Assembly (NCBI RefSeq): GCF_003340345.1
Contig: NZ_PPTQ01000004.1
Coordinates: 124,001-188,000 of the forward strand
Length of the DNA: 64,000 nucleotides
Source: Paraeggerthella hongkongensis
GTDB lineage: Bacteria; Actinomycetota; Coriobacteriia; Coriobacteriales; Eggerthellaceae
Direction of reading: 5' to 3'
Of this stretch, positions 7,318 to 15,428 are shown in pieces. Within the stretch, counting starts at the first letter, position 1; each line of letters opens with the position of its first letter. The position numbers and the translations under genes are program-made. Under the pieces are notes generated by a model that saw only the letters and a program-made list of their open reading frames with translations, was not told where the DNA came from and made no database searches.

Positions 7318-8817
7318 ATGACCGCGATGAAAGATACCACTGTGAAAACCCCGCAGCCTTCAGACGACCGAGCCGAGCGGCGCGAGCCGATCGGCTCTTC
7401 CGAAGATACGACGGCTCCCGCATGCTTGAGCGGCGATCCTTCGTGCGCCCCTACCGAGCGCATCCTGGAACCCGAAGTGCGCGGGCACCATCGCCGGCGT
7501 CGCAAGCTTTTGGAGTTCACGCACTCGTCCACCCGGGCTACCATGCTCATGTTGGCCGCTGCCGTGGCCGCGCTCGTTATCGAGAACACGCCCATCCTTC
7601 CGTACTTCGCCGAGTTTTGGCATTCGTTCAATATCGGGTTCTCGCTGGGCGACTTCGCGCCCCATCTTACGCTGGAGCACTTCATCAACGATTTCCTTAT
7701 GGCGATCTTCTTTTTGCTGGTAGGTTTGGAAATCAAGTTCGAAATGACGGCGGGAGAGCTGACGAACCCTCGCAAGGCGCTGCTTCCCATCGTTGCCGCT
7801 GCGGGAGGGGCCGTGCTGCCGGCGCTTGTGTACTTGGCGGTGAACGCCGGCAGCGGCGCGATGCAGGGCTGGGGCGTTCCCATGGCCAACGACATCGCGT
7901 TTTGCCTGGGCATCCTTGCCCTTTTGGGAAATCGCATTCCGTCGGGGCTGCGATCGTTTTTGTCTACGCTGACCATTGCCGACGACATGATCGCCATTTT
8001 GGTCATCGCCGTGTTCTATACGGCCGATCTGAGCATCGTGTGGCTTGCGGGCGGCTTGGCGCTGTTCGCCGTGCTCATCTTGTTCAATCGCCTGCACATC
8101 TACGATCTGCCTCCCTACCTGCTGGTGGGCTTGCTCATGTGGGTGTGCTTCCTCATGTCCGGCGTGCACGCCACCATCGCGGGTGTTTTGCTCGCCCTGG
8201 TCATGCCGGCGCGCTCGCAGGTCAAGCTGGATCGCGCGCCAAGCTGGTTCGAGGCTCGTGCCCGCCGCGCCGACGAGCGCTACGACCCAGGCGAGCCCGA
8301 TATCGTGCAGAAAGAGTACCTGAACGAGCTTAAGGAAATCGGCCGCGTTTCGCGCTTGTCCATCCCGCCCGTCACGCGGCTCGATCATCACCTGCACGTT
8401 CCCGTGTACTTCTTCATCCTGCCCCTGTTCGCGTTCTCGAACGCCAGCGTGGTGCTGGTGGGAATGGACCCGATGGCCATCATTGCGAACCCCGTGACCA
8501 TCGGCGTGTTCTGCGGCTTGCTGTTCGGTAAACCGCTGGGAATTTTCCTGGCAACGTGGATCACGGTGAAGCTGAAGCTGTCCGATCTTCCGCGCGGCGT
8601 GAACTGGGGTCACATCGTTGGCGTGTCGGTTCTGGGCGGTGTGGGGTTCACCATGGCCATCTTCGTGACGAACCTGGCGTTCGTCGACGCCGCCACCATC
8701 GCCGTGGCGAAAGCGGCCATTCTGGCGGCGTCGCTCATTGCGGGCATCGCGGGCTTTCTGGTGCTGCGCAAGGTCACCGACGAGGCTGAGGCTGAATTCG
8801 AGGTGGAGGGGGCGTAG
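7318..8817 (+). CDS. nhaA: Na+/H+ antiporter NhaA
   Basis: This 499-residue membrane protein has the NhaA fold of 12 helices. TIADDMIAIL carries the paired Asp residues that bind Na+/H+ (Asp163-Asp164 in E. coli), and LIENTPIL, PMANDIAF and GKPLGI are also family motifs. It is longer than E. coli NhaA (388) because of a hydrophilic N-terminal tail of about 65 residues and a loop of about 40 residues near 300-340. Role: sodium extrusion in exchange for protons at the cytoplasmic membrane. The ATG at 7318 was chosen because a TATACT box lies just upstream; a second ATG follows at 7327. It converges on mscL. Confidence 0.93.
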   Translation: MTAMKDTTVKTPQPSDDRAERREPIGSSEDTTAPACLSGDPSCAPTERILEPEVRGHHRRRRKLLEFTHSSTRATMLMLAAAVAALVIENTPILPYFAEFWHSFNIGFSLGDFAPHLTLEHFINDFLMAIFFLLVGLEIKFEMTAGELTNPRKALLPIVAAAGGAVLPALVYLAVNAGSGAMQGWGVPMANDIAFCLGILALLGNRIPSGLRSFLSTLTIADDMIAILVIAVFYTADLSIVWLAGGLALFAVLILFNRLHIYDLPPYLLVGLLMWVCFLMSGVHATIAGVLLALVMPARSQVKLDRAPSWFEARARRADERYDPGEPDIVQKEYLNELKEIGRVSRLSIPPVTRLDHHLHVPVYFFILPLFAFSNASVVLVGMDPMAIIANPVTIGVFCGLLFGKPLGIFLATWITVKLKLSDLPRGVNWGHIVGVSVLGGVGFTMAIFVTNLAFVDAATIAVAKAAILAASLIAGIAGFLVLRKVTDEAEAEFEVEGA

Positions 8818-8883
8818 CGCGCGGCCCGTGCGCGCCCAGCGCCCCTTTTGGCGTTTGCCCTGCGGTTGCGGCGCGCGATGCGC

Positions 8884-9336
8884 TTACTTCGCAACGATGG
8901 TCGGTTTTGCCGGCTCGGGCAGTTCCGCGGTGCAGTGGGCGCAGCGGGTTGCCCCTTCCGCCACTTCTTCCAGGCAATACGGGCAGTGCGGAGCCTTCGT
9001 TTCCTCGACGGTCTTTCCACGTTTCGCAAACGATTGCATCTTGTTCAGCCCCTTCACGATAAGGAACACCACTAGCGCGATTATCAGGAACTGGATGACC
9101 GCGCCTATGAAGTTTCCGTATGCGATGGCCGAATCCCCGGCGCCCAGGGGGATGAACAGCTTCATGTCGGAGAAGTTGACGCCGCCGATGAATGCGGACA
9201 CGATGGGCATGATAAGGTCTTGCACCACGGAGTTGACGATGGCGGTGAATGCGGTGCCGATAACCACCGCTACGGCAAGATCCATCACGTTGCCCCTGTT
9301 GATGAACTCTTTGAATTCCTCCAAGAACTTCTTCAC
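8884..9336 (-). CDS. mscL: Large-conductance mechanosensitive channel MscL with C-terminal zinc ribbon
   Basis: The 150-residue protein opens with the MscL N-terminal helix (FLEEFKEFINRGNVMDLAV), followed by two membrane helices separated by an outer loop. After the second helix it carries CPYC-N9-CAHC, a treble-clef or rubredoxin-like zinc ribbon of about 20 residues that E. coli MscL lacks. Function: pressure-gated emergency pore under hypo-osmotic shock. The start is GTG, set by AAAGGA six bases upstream. It is divergent from the menaquinone operon. Confidence 0.93.
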   Translation of the reverse strand: MKKFLEEFKEFINRGNVMDLAVAVVIGTAFTAIVNSVVQDLIMPIVSAFIGGVNFSDMKLFIPLGAGDSAIAYGNFIGAVIQFLIIALVVFLIVKGLNKMQSFAKRGKTVEETKAPHCPYCLEEVAEGATRCAHCTAELPEPAKPTIVAK

Positions 9337-9412
9337 GGCCGTCCTTTCTGCTTAAAAGCGGTAGCTTGCGTGACGCTTCCAAGCGCCTTTCGTCAGTATA
9401 GAGGGGTCGTGC

Positions 9413-9418
9413 TAGAAT
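9413..9418 (+). promoter_or_regulatory. Candidate -10 box TAGAAT for the men operon
   Basis: TAGAAT lies 65 bp upstream of menF in the divergent mscL/menF spacer. A convincing -35 is not visible. Confidence 0.35.
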
Positions 9419-9483
9419 GCCATGGTTGTAGCAACAATGAAGCAGGTCCGAAACCTTTTCGGATAGTCACGGATGGAGGCGCC

Positions 9484-10740
9484 ATGACGCGGGTTTACTC
9501 GTATACCAAGCCGATCGAGGCCGATATGGTGGATGCGTTTTGCGTGCTTCAGAGGGGGTTCACCGATCAGTTCGTGTACTACTGCAAGGATCGGCCGATT
9601 CGTTTCATGGGGTTGGGCCGCTGCATTGCGCTGCCGTCGCTGGCCGACGTGGAGTGCGATCTTGAAGGTCCCGCAGCGCAGCAACCCGTGTTCTTTTCCT
9701 TCAACCGTTTCGATGCCGAGAATCCGTCGCCTACCGACGAGCTGTTCGAGGCCTTTCCTCGCTTGCGGTTCATGTTGCCGGAAATCGTGCTGATAGAAAC
9801 CGAAGAGGGCGTGCATTTGCAGGTGAATTCGCTCGGCCCCGTGTATGCCGGGCGCATCGAGCGCTTCGAGCGCCAGGCTCTTTCGGCCCCCAAGCGCCGC
9901 CGCGAAACCATTCCCTATCGCGTGGAGCCCGACTCGCGCGAGGCATGGCGCGAAGCCGTGGGCGCCGGCCTGGCTGCTATCGAGCAAGGACGCGTGGACA
10001 AAGTGGTGCTGTCCCGCCGACAGAAGCTGGTTGCCGACCGCCCCTTTTCGTCAAAGGATCTGCTGGTCAACCTCATTGACGGCGAGGCTCGCGGCACGGT
10101 GCTCCTGTACCGGTACGCCGACGTGTTCTTCTGCGGCTGCACGCCTGAACTGCTCGTGCGCAAGCGCGGTGCCGAAGTTGAGAGCATGTGCCTGGCCGGT
10201 ACGTGCCCGGCCGGCGCGACGGAGCAGGAGCGCGCCCATCTGGCCGATGCGCTGATGGGCGACCAGAAGAACCGGGCGGAGCACGACTACGTGGTTCGGT
10301 TCATCCGCGAAGTGTTCCGCCGCACGTGCTACGACGTGGACGTGCCCGCCAACCCGGGCATTCTGCCGCTTACGCATGTGCAGCACCTGTTCACGCCCGC
10401 GCGCGCTCGCATGCTCGAGGGCGTTGACCTGTGGACGATGATGGGCGACCTGCACCCAACCCCGGCGGTTGCGGGCACGCCGGTGGGCGAGGCCCAGATG
10501 CTCATTCGGCGCATCGAGGAGTACAACCGGGGCTTTTTCGCGGGGGCGTGCGGGTACGTTGATGGTGCAGGCGACGGCGAGTTTTCCGTTGCGTTGCGCA
10601 CGGGCGTGTTCGACGGCGAGATAGGCTGGGTGTACGCTGGCTGCGGTATCGTGGCTGGTAGCGACGCCGACGACGAGTACGACGAGATCGGCATGAAGCT
10701 GAAGACGGTTCTCAGCGCCTTTGAAGGGAGCCAGGCATGA
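9484..10740 (+). CDS. menF: Isochorismate synthase MenF
   Basis: This 418-residue chorismate-binding enzyme converts chorismate to isochorismate, the first committed step of classical menaquinone synthesis. Family motifs visible are KVVLSRRQKL, GTCPAGATEQER, LTHVQHLFTP, HPTPAVAGTP and FFAGACGYVD, in the order seen in MenF/EntC/TrpE proteins. The N-terminal 150 residues are less conserved, as usual. GGAGG lies five bases before the ATG at 9484; the frame is open further upstream, but that would overlap the divergent mscL. Its stop overlaps the menD start (ATGA), so translation is coupled. Confidence 0.95.
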   Translation: MTRVYSYTKPIEADMVDAFCVLQRGFTDQFVYYCKDRPIRFMGLGRCIALPSLADVECDLEGPAAQQPVFFSFNRFDAENPSPTDELFEAFPRLRFMLPEIVLIETEEGVHLQVNSLGPVYAGRIERFERQALSAPKRRRETIPYRVEPDSREAWREAVGAGLAAIEQGRVDKVVLSRRQKLVADRPFSSKDLLVNLIDGEARGTVLLYRYADVFFCGCTPELLVRKRGAEVESMCLAGTCPAGATEQERAHLADALMGDQKNRAEHDYVVRFIREVFRRTCYDVDVPANPGILPLTHVQHLFTPARARMLEGVDLWTMMGDLHPTPAVAGTPVGEAQMLIRRIEEYNRGFFAGACGYVDGAGDGEFSVALRTGVFDGEIGWVYAGCGIVAGSDADDEYDEIGMKLKTVLSAFEGSQA

Positions 10741-12614
10741 GCGAGGCGAAAGGGCGGGGCCAGCGCCTTGTTTCGTCCGAGTATAAGCCGGCGGCTTCGT
10801 CTTGCTATCTCGACGGCGTGGAGTTTTTGGCGGCGTTTTTCGACGAGCTCAGTTGCTGGGGCGTGCGAGACGTGGTGGTGAGCCCCGGATCTCGTTCTAC
10901 GCCGCTTTCGATGACCGCGTACGAGCTGTCGCGCCGCGTGCCCGAGCGCATGCGGGTGTTCGTCGACGTCGATGAGCGCGGGGCCGCGTTTTTCGCGCTT
11001 GGCATGGCGAAGGCGACCGGCCGGCCGGTCGCCGTGGTGTGCACGTCGGGGTCGGCGGTGGCGAACTACTATCCCGCCGTTCTTGAGGCGGAGTCCTCGC
11101 GCGTGCCGCTGATCGTTTTAACGGGCGACCGCCCGCCGCGCCTGCAGGGATTGGGCGCGCCGCAAACGTGCGACCAGCTCAATGCGTACGGCAGCCATGT
11201 TCGCGCGTTCAGGCAGATGCCCCTGCCCTCCGCCGACCCTGCGGCCGTGGGTTTTGCCCGCCAGGCGGCGCGCGAAGCGTGCATCGCGTCTCTGGGCGAA
11301 GGGGTGCTTCCCGATGAAGGCCTCCGATTGGCGGCAGCATGCTGGGGCGGCCCCGTGCACCTCAACTTTCCGTTCGACGAACCGCTCAAGCCCGACCTTT
11401 CCGCGGAAGGGGTGTTTGACGTCGGCAGATCTTTGTCGGAGGCGTTCGGGGTCATGCGTCCGCGTGCATCGTTCGGCATGCAAGATGCCGTACGCGTTTC
11501 TTCGTTGCTTGCCAACCGCCGCACGCTCGTGTTGGCGGGGGAAGGCTCGTGCGCAACGGAGTTCGAGGCGCGCAAGGTGCTTGCGTGGGCCGAGGCGTTC
11601 GACCTCCCCGTTTTGGCAGATCCGCTTTCCGGCCTGCGCTGCTTTGCGGATAACGTGGTGATCGACAACTACGATTCTCTGTTCGGCGTTGGCGGGTCGG
11701 TCCCCGAAGAGCGCGCTCCGCAGGCGGTTATCCGCTTCGGGCGCTTCCCGGTGTCGAAGAAGGCGACGCAGATGGTGGCGTCGCTTCGCCCGATGCAGAT
11801 CGTCGTCGATCCGCTTGAGACGCGCGATTGCAATGCAGCCACCGATCTGTTCGTGCGTTGCAAGCCGGTCGAGTTCGCGGGGTCGTTGCGCGTGGCTTGC
11901 GACCTGGGGACCATCGATCATGAGCCTTCGGATCGGCAGCGGGATTTCGCAGGCGCTTGGAAGGCCGCGAACGATGCGGCGCGAAGCTGCTTGCTCGCGG
12001 CTGATTCCGTGGAGGCGGGCTTCGAGGGCGCGTTCGTGCGGCGCGTCGTGGAGCTTGCGCCTGCCGGGTCGTGTTTGTTCGCAGCCAACTCCATGAGCGT
12101 GCGCGCCGTTGACACGTTCTGCCTCAAGGGCAACAAGTCCTTGACGGTGCTGTGCAATCGCGGGTTGAACGGTATCGACGGCACGGTGTCCACGGCGCTG
12201 GGCGCTGCTCAATCGTTCGCGCAAACGACGCTGCTCACGGGCGATCTTACCCTGCTGCACGACGTGAACGCCCTTGCCCTGCAACGCGAGCTGCGCGTTC
12301 AAGCGGCGCAGGGCGGCGGTTCGCCCAGCATCGTGATCGTGCTGCTCAACAACAACGGCGGCGGCATCTTCGACATGCTGCCCCAGAAATCCGACGAGGA
12401 CTACTTCGAGCGGCTGTTCCTCACCCCGCAAGACGTCGATTTCGCCGCCGCTGCGCAAGCGTTTCGCGTGCCCTATCGACGCGCCGAGACCGTTTCGCAG
12501 TTCGACGAAGCGTACCGGGCATGCCTTGGCGTTCCCGGCATCAGTCTGATCGAGGTTCCGGTTCCCCTGGAAGGCCTGCGGGAGCGATACGCGCCGTATT
12601 GGAATCTTTTCTAA
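10737..12614 (+). CDS. menD: SEPHCHC synthase MenD
   Basis: The 625-residue thiamine-diphosphate enzyme adds a succinyl-semialdehyde unit from 2-oxoglutarate to isochorismate. Its N-terminal domain has the substrate loop VVSPGSRSTPLSMTAYE with the catalytic Glu region, and the C-terminal Mg2+/ThDP site includes LNNNGGGIFDMLPQ, a MenD hallmark. It is somewhat longer than the usual 550-580 residues because of a charged N-terminal tail of about 25 residues. It starts inside the menF stop codon, so the two are co-translated. Confidence 0.95.
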   Translation: MSEAKGRGQRLVSSEYKPAASSCYLDGVEFLAAFFDELSCWGVRDVVVSPGSRSTPLSMTAYELSRRVPERMRVFVDVDERGAAFFALGMAKATGRPVAVVCTSGSAVANYYPAVLEAESSRVPLIVLTGDRPPRLQGLGAPQTCDQLNAYGSHVRAFRQMPLPSADPAAVGFARQAAREACIASLGEGVLPDEGLRLAAACWGGPVHLNFPFDEPLKPDLSAEGVFDVGRSLSEAFGVMRPRASFGMQDAVRVSSLLANRRTLVLAGEGSCATEFEARKVLAWAEAFDLPVLADPLSGLRCFADNVVIDNYDSLFGVGGSVPEERAPQAVIRFGRFPVSKKATQMVASLRPMQIVVDPLETRDCNAATDLFVRCKPVEFAGSLRVACDLGTIDHEPSDRQRDFAGAWKAANDAARSCLLAADSVEAGFEGAFVRRVVELAPAGSCLFAANSMSVRAVDTFCLKGNKSLTVLCNRGLNGIDGTVSTALGAAQSFAQTTLLTGDLTLLHDVNALALQRELRVQAAQGGGSPSIVIVLLNNNGGGIFDMLPQKSDEDYFERLFLTPQDVDFAAAAQAFRVPYRRAETVSQFDEAYRACLGVPGISLIEVPVPLEGLRERYAPYWNLF

Positions 12615-12690
12615 TGGGAGCCGACGCGCGTGCGCTGCGCCGGTCCAGCCTGTTGAACCGGTTCAGATGCCCGCTTGCGCCATGCGGTTC

Positions 12691-12762
12691 GGAGGTACGA
12701 TGAGCGAAGTCTTGCAGCACGAGTTCGGAGATGCGATGAGCGAGGTTTTGCAGCATGAGAGC
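12691..12762 (+). repeat. 36-bp tandem duplication of the menH ribosome site and start
   Basis: Bases 12691-12726 and 12727-12762 match at 29 of 36 positions. Each copy has GGAG followed by ATGAGCGA and codes for MSEVLQHE, so the gene has two consecutive ribosome sites and in-frame ATGs at 12700 and 12736. Confidence 0.8.
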
Positions 12763-13638
12763 AGCTTCGATGTGCGCGGCGTGCGCTACCGCTACCTGAT
12801 CTGGACGGGGGCTTGCCGGTCGCTTCCCCCGGTTATCTTGCTGCATGGGTTTTCCCAAAGCGCCGACTCGTGGGATCAAGTTGCCCCCTTGCTTGCTTGC
12901 CACCGCACGGTATATGCGCTTGACCTGGTTGGACATGGAGGGTCGGCCGCTCCTGCGGATTCGTTTTCCTATGCGCTGCAAGCTCAGGGGGAGGCTCTGC
13001 TTTCGTTTGCCGCGCACGCGGCGGCGGAAAACGGCCGGCGCCGCCCTGCGGTGATCGGGTATTCGATGGGCGGTCGTATTGCACTGTCTTCCCTGGTTGG
13101 ACAGCCGGAAGCGTTCTCTCGTACGGTGAGCTCGCTTGTTCTGGAAAGCGCTGGGCTCGGATTCGCCACCGATGCCGATCGTGCTTGTGCGGCAGATCGC
13201 GATGCGGCCAATGCCTCCCGCTTGCGGGAGCAGGGCCTGAAGGCGTTCATGGATGCATGGGAGCGTCTTCCGCTGTTCGCTTCCCAACGACGTTTGCCCC
13301 CGAACGTGCGGTCGCACGTGCGCGCCGGACGGCTCGCTAATGACGCGGAGGCGCTTGCGCGTACGTTCGAGCATGCCGGCCAGCATTCTATGCCAACGCG
13401 CAAAGAGGTGCTTTCCGCGCTGGCTACTGTTTGCGACCAGGGAGTTTCGGTTCAGTATCTGACCGGGTCGCTCGATCGGAAGTACTGTGCGCTGTCCGAA
13501 GAGCTGCGCTGCGTTCCCGACGTTGCCGTCGAGGTAGTTCAAGGTTCGGGACACAACGTGCATCTGGAGGCGCCCGCGGATTTCGTTCGATGCGTCGAGG
13601 CGTTCCTGGCGCCCGCGCCCCTCAGGCCGCGCGCATAG
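12700..13638 (+). CDS. menH: Alpha/beta hydrolase, probable SHCHC synthase MenH
   Basis: The 312-residue protein has the alpha/beta hydrolase layout: oxyanion loop LLHGFSQSADSW, nucleophile elbow GYSMGGR and late His in GSGHNVHLE. Within a menFD-menB cluster this is the expected 2-succinyl-6-hydroxy-2,4-cyclohexadiene-1-carboxylate synthase, which eliminates pyruvate from SEPHCHC. ATG 12700 follows GGAGGTACG; a duplicated signal places a second usable ATG at 12736, so the first 12 residues (MSEVLQHEFGDA) may be dispensable. Specificity is assigned from context as well as motifs, because the family is broad. Confidence 0.85.
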   Translation: MSEVLQHEFGDAMSEVLQHESSFDVRGVRYRYLIWTGACRSLPPVILLHGFSQSADSWDQVAPLLACHRTVYALDLVGHGGSAAPADSFSYALQAQGEALLSFAAHAAAENGRRRPAVIGYSMGGRIALSSLVGQPEAFSRTVSSLVLESAGLGFATDADRACAADRDAANASRLREQGLKAFMDAWERLPLFASQRRLPPNVRSHVRAGRLANDAEALARTFEHAGQHSMPTRKEVLSALATVCDQGVSVQYLTGSLDRKYCALSEELRCVPDVAVEVVQGSGHNVHLEAPADFVRCVEAFLAPAPLRPRA

Positions 13639-14481
13639 CGTTGTTGGTTTTTGCTTTGCGGCGTAGGTGCGAAGCGTCCGCTCGCGCGGGAGGCGCGGTG
13701 TTTACGGGTGCGCCCATGGGGGAGGGGTGCGCGCCTCCCGGTGCCCCTGCTCCTGCGCGCCCTTGCGCCAGCGGTCGGCGACGTCCTGAGCCAGCTCGAT
13801 CGGCCGCGCCTCTGCTCCCTTGCCGACCGTCCGCCTGCTCCGCGTATGGGGAGCGCGCACGAAAAACCCCTGTCGCTGGCAGGTTTTGACGGTTTGAGGT
13901 CGATTGATCTGGCAAGGCAGGTGCTCCGGAAAAGGCAGCTTGGTAGATCGAGGCTGTGAGCAGGCAAAACGAAAAGCAGGTCGAACTTTGGCAAACGCGC
14001 CGCTCGACTCGACGACCTCAAACCGTCAAAACCTGCCAGCGAAGGCGGTTTTTCGTGCGCAAGCCTCTTTCCGGGTGCGGGGTTGCGGCTGGGTGCTGCC
14101 GCTGACGGGGTGCGACGGTTCTGACAGGGCGCCCTGCCGCCAACAAGGCGCGGCAGCGGCGTGCGGCGACGGCAGGACGCGGCGTGCGGCAGCGCGTCCC
14201 GGCGCTGCCAGCAGGCCCCGGCGGTTCTGACAGCGCGTGGTAGCGGAGGGCTTGCGAGAGCGGTCGAACGGGCGCTGCTCGGCGCGCGGCTCGCCACGGC
14301 GGCCTGGCTTGTGCGCGACGGCGGGCGTTTTCCGCTGATTCCCCAGGTTGCGTCGTTTCTTTCCGGAGATATTCTGCGGAGACGTGCGTCTTTTCCCATT
14401 ACGCGTTACTATAAGCCAATCCAACCGAAAACCTCCCATACGGCGTGCTCGGCTGATCGAGCGCGTAATGAAAGGACGGCC
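13639..14481. other. 843-bp gene-free gap inside the men cluster
   Basis: No credible coding region is present. The gap is mainly occupied by a 206-bp inverted-repeat element (13855-14060) and very GC-rich sequence with a repeated CGGTTCTGACAG (near 14115 and 14222). AAAGGACGGCC just before 14482 is the menB ribosome site. No clear terminator is seen between menH and menB. Confidence 0.6.
13855..14060. repeat. 206-bp inverted-repeat element (MITE-like)
   Basis: Arms 13855-13902 and 14013-14060 are 48 bp each and match at 45 of 48 positions; both include GGCAGGTTTTGACGG or its complement. They flank 110 bp of non-coding sequence. The size and long terminal inverted repeats resemble a miniature inverted-repeat element, but no target-site duplication was established. 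Confidence 0.65.
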
Positions 14482-15321
14482 ATGAGCGATACTGCGTGGC
14501 AGGCGGGCAAATCGTATCGAGAAATCGTGTACGAGACGTGCGACGGCATTGCCAAAATCACCATCAACCGGCCCGAACGTCGCAACGCCTTCACTCCGCT
14601 CACCGTTACGGAGCTTTACGACGCGTTTAGCGTGGCACGCGACGACGCTTCGGTCGGCGTCATCATCCTGACGGGCGCGAATCACGGCGGCCGCCCCGAA
14701 GACGAGGCGTTCTGCTCTGGCGGCGACCAGAAGATTCGCGGCAACGGCGGCTATGTGGGCGAGGACAACATCCCGCGCCTCAACGTGCTTGACCTGCAGC
14801 GTCTCATCCGCGTTGTCCCCAAGCCCGTTATCGCCATGGTCAACGGCTACGCCATCGGCGGCGGTCACGTGCTGCACATTTTGTGCGATCTGTCCATTGC
14901 GGCCGAAACGGCCAAGTTCGGCCAGACGGGTCCGAAGGTCGGCAGCTTCGACGCTGGTTACGGCGCGGGCTATCTGGCCAACATCGTAGGCCAGAAGAAG
15001 GCGCGCGAAATCTGGTACCTGTGTCGGCAGTACACGGCGGCCGAGGCTTTGGACATGGGCCTGGTCAATAAGGTGGTTCCCTTCGACCAGCTCGAGCAGG
15101 AGTGCGTGAGCTGGGCGCGCGAAATGCTGCAGTTCAGCCCCACGGCTCTGCGATTCATGAAGGCGTCGTTCAACGCGGCCACCGACGGCTTGGCGGGCAT
15201 TCAGCAGCTTGCCGGCGATGCGACGCTTCTGTATTACACTACGGACGAGGCGAAGGAAGGTCGCGACGCGTTCAAGGAGCATCGCGCGCCCGACTTCACT
15301 CAGTTCCCGAAGTTTCCCTAA
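14482..15321 (+). CDS. menB: 1,4-dihydroxy-2-naphthoyl-CoA synthase MenB
   Basis: This 279-residue crotonase-fold enzyme closes the second naphthoquinone ring from o-succinylbenzoyl-CoA. It has NRPERRNAF at the N-terminus, [10 protein letters not shown] (a MenB hallmark), the oxyanion region [13 protein letters not shown], and [13 protein letters not shown] with the conserved catalytic Asp/Tyr region. The length matches the family. AAAGGACGGCC precedes the ATG. It sits downstream of the inverted-repeat gap and 107 bp upstream of the menE-menC fusion gene, so it is probably in one transcription unit with it. Confidence 0.96.
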   Translation: MSDTAWQAGKSYREIVYETCDGIAKITINRPERRNAFTPLTVTELYDAFSVARDDASVGVIILTGANHGGRPEDEAFCSGGDQKIRGNGGYVGEDNIPRLNVLDLQRLIRVVPKPVIAMVNGYAIGGGHVLHILCDLSIAAETAKFGQTGPKVGSFDAGYGAGYLANIVGQKKAREIWYLCRQYTAAEALDMGLVNKVVPFDQLEQECVSWAREMLQFSPTALRFMKASFNAATDGLAGIQQLAGDATLLYYTTDEAKEGRDAFKEHRAPDFTQFPKFP

Positions 15322-15428
15322 GATGGTGAATCCTGGCGTGCGACGGCGTTCGCGCGCCAGGCGCGATGATAGTGCCTGGCCGTTGCGGCCAGCGACGAAG
15401 TGCTTGAGAGGCGGGGCGGAGTGCGGCG

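Noticed and set aside
13539-14399. Open frame on the - strand across the menH-menB gap
   Set aside because: It runs through both arms of the inverted-repeat element and the end of menH, is Arg/Ser/Ala-rich and has no recognisable domain or start signal.
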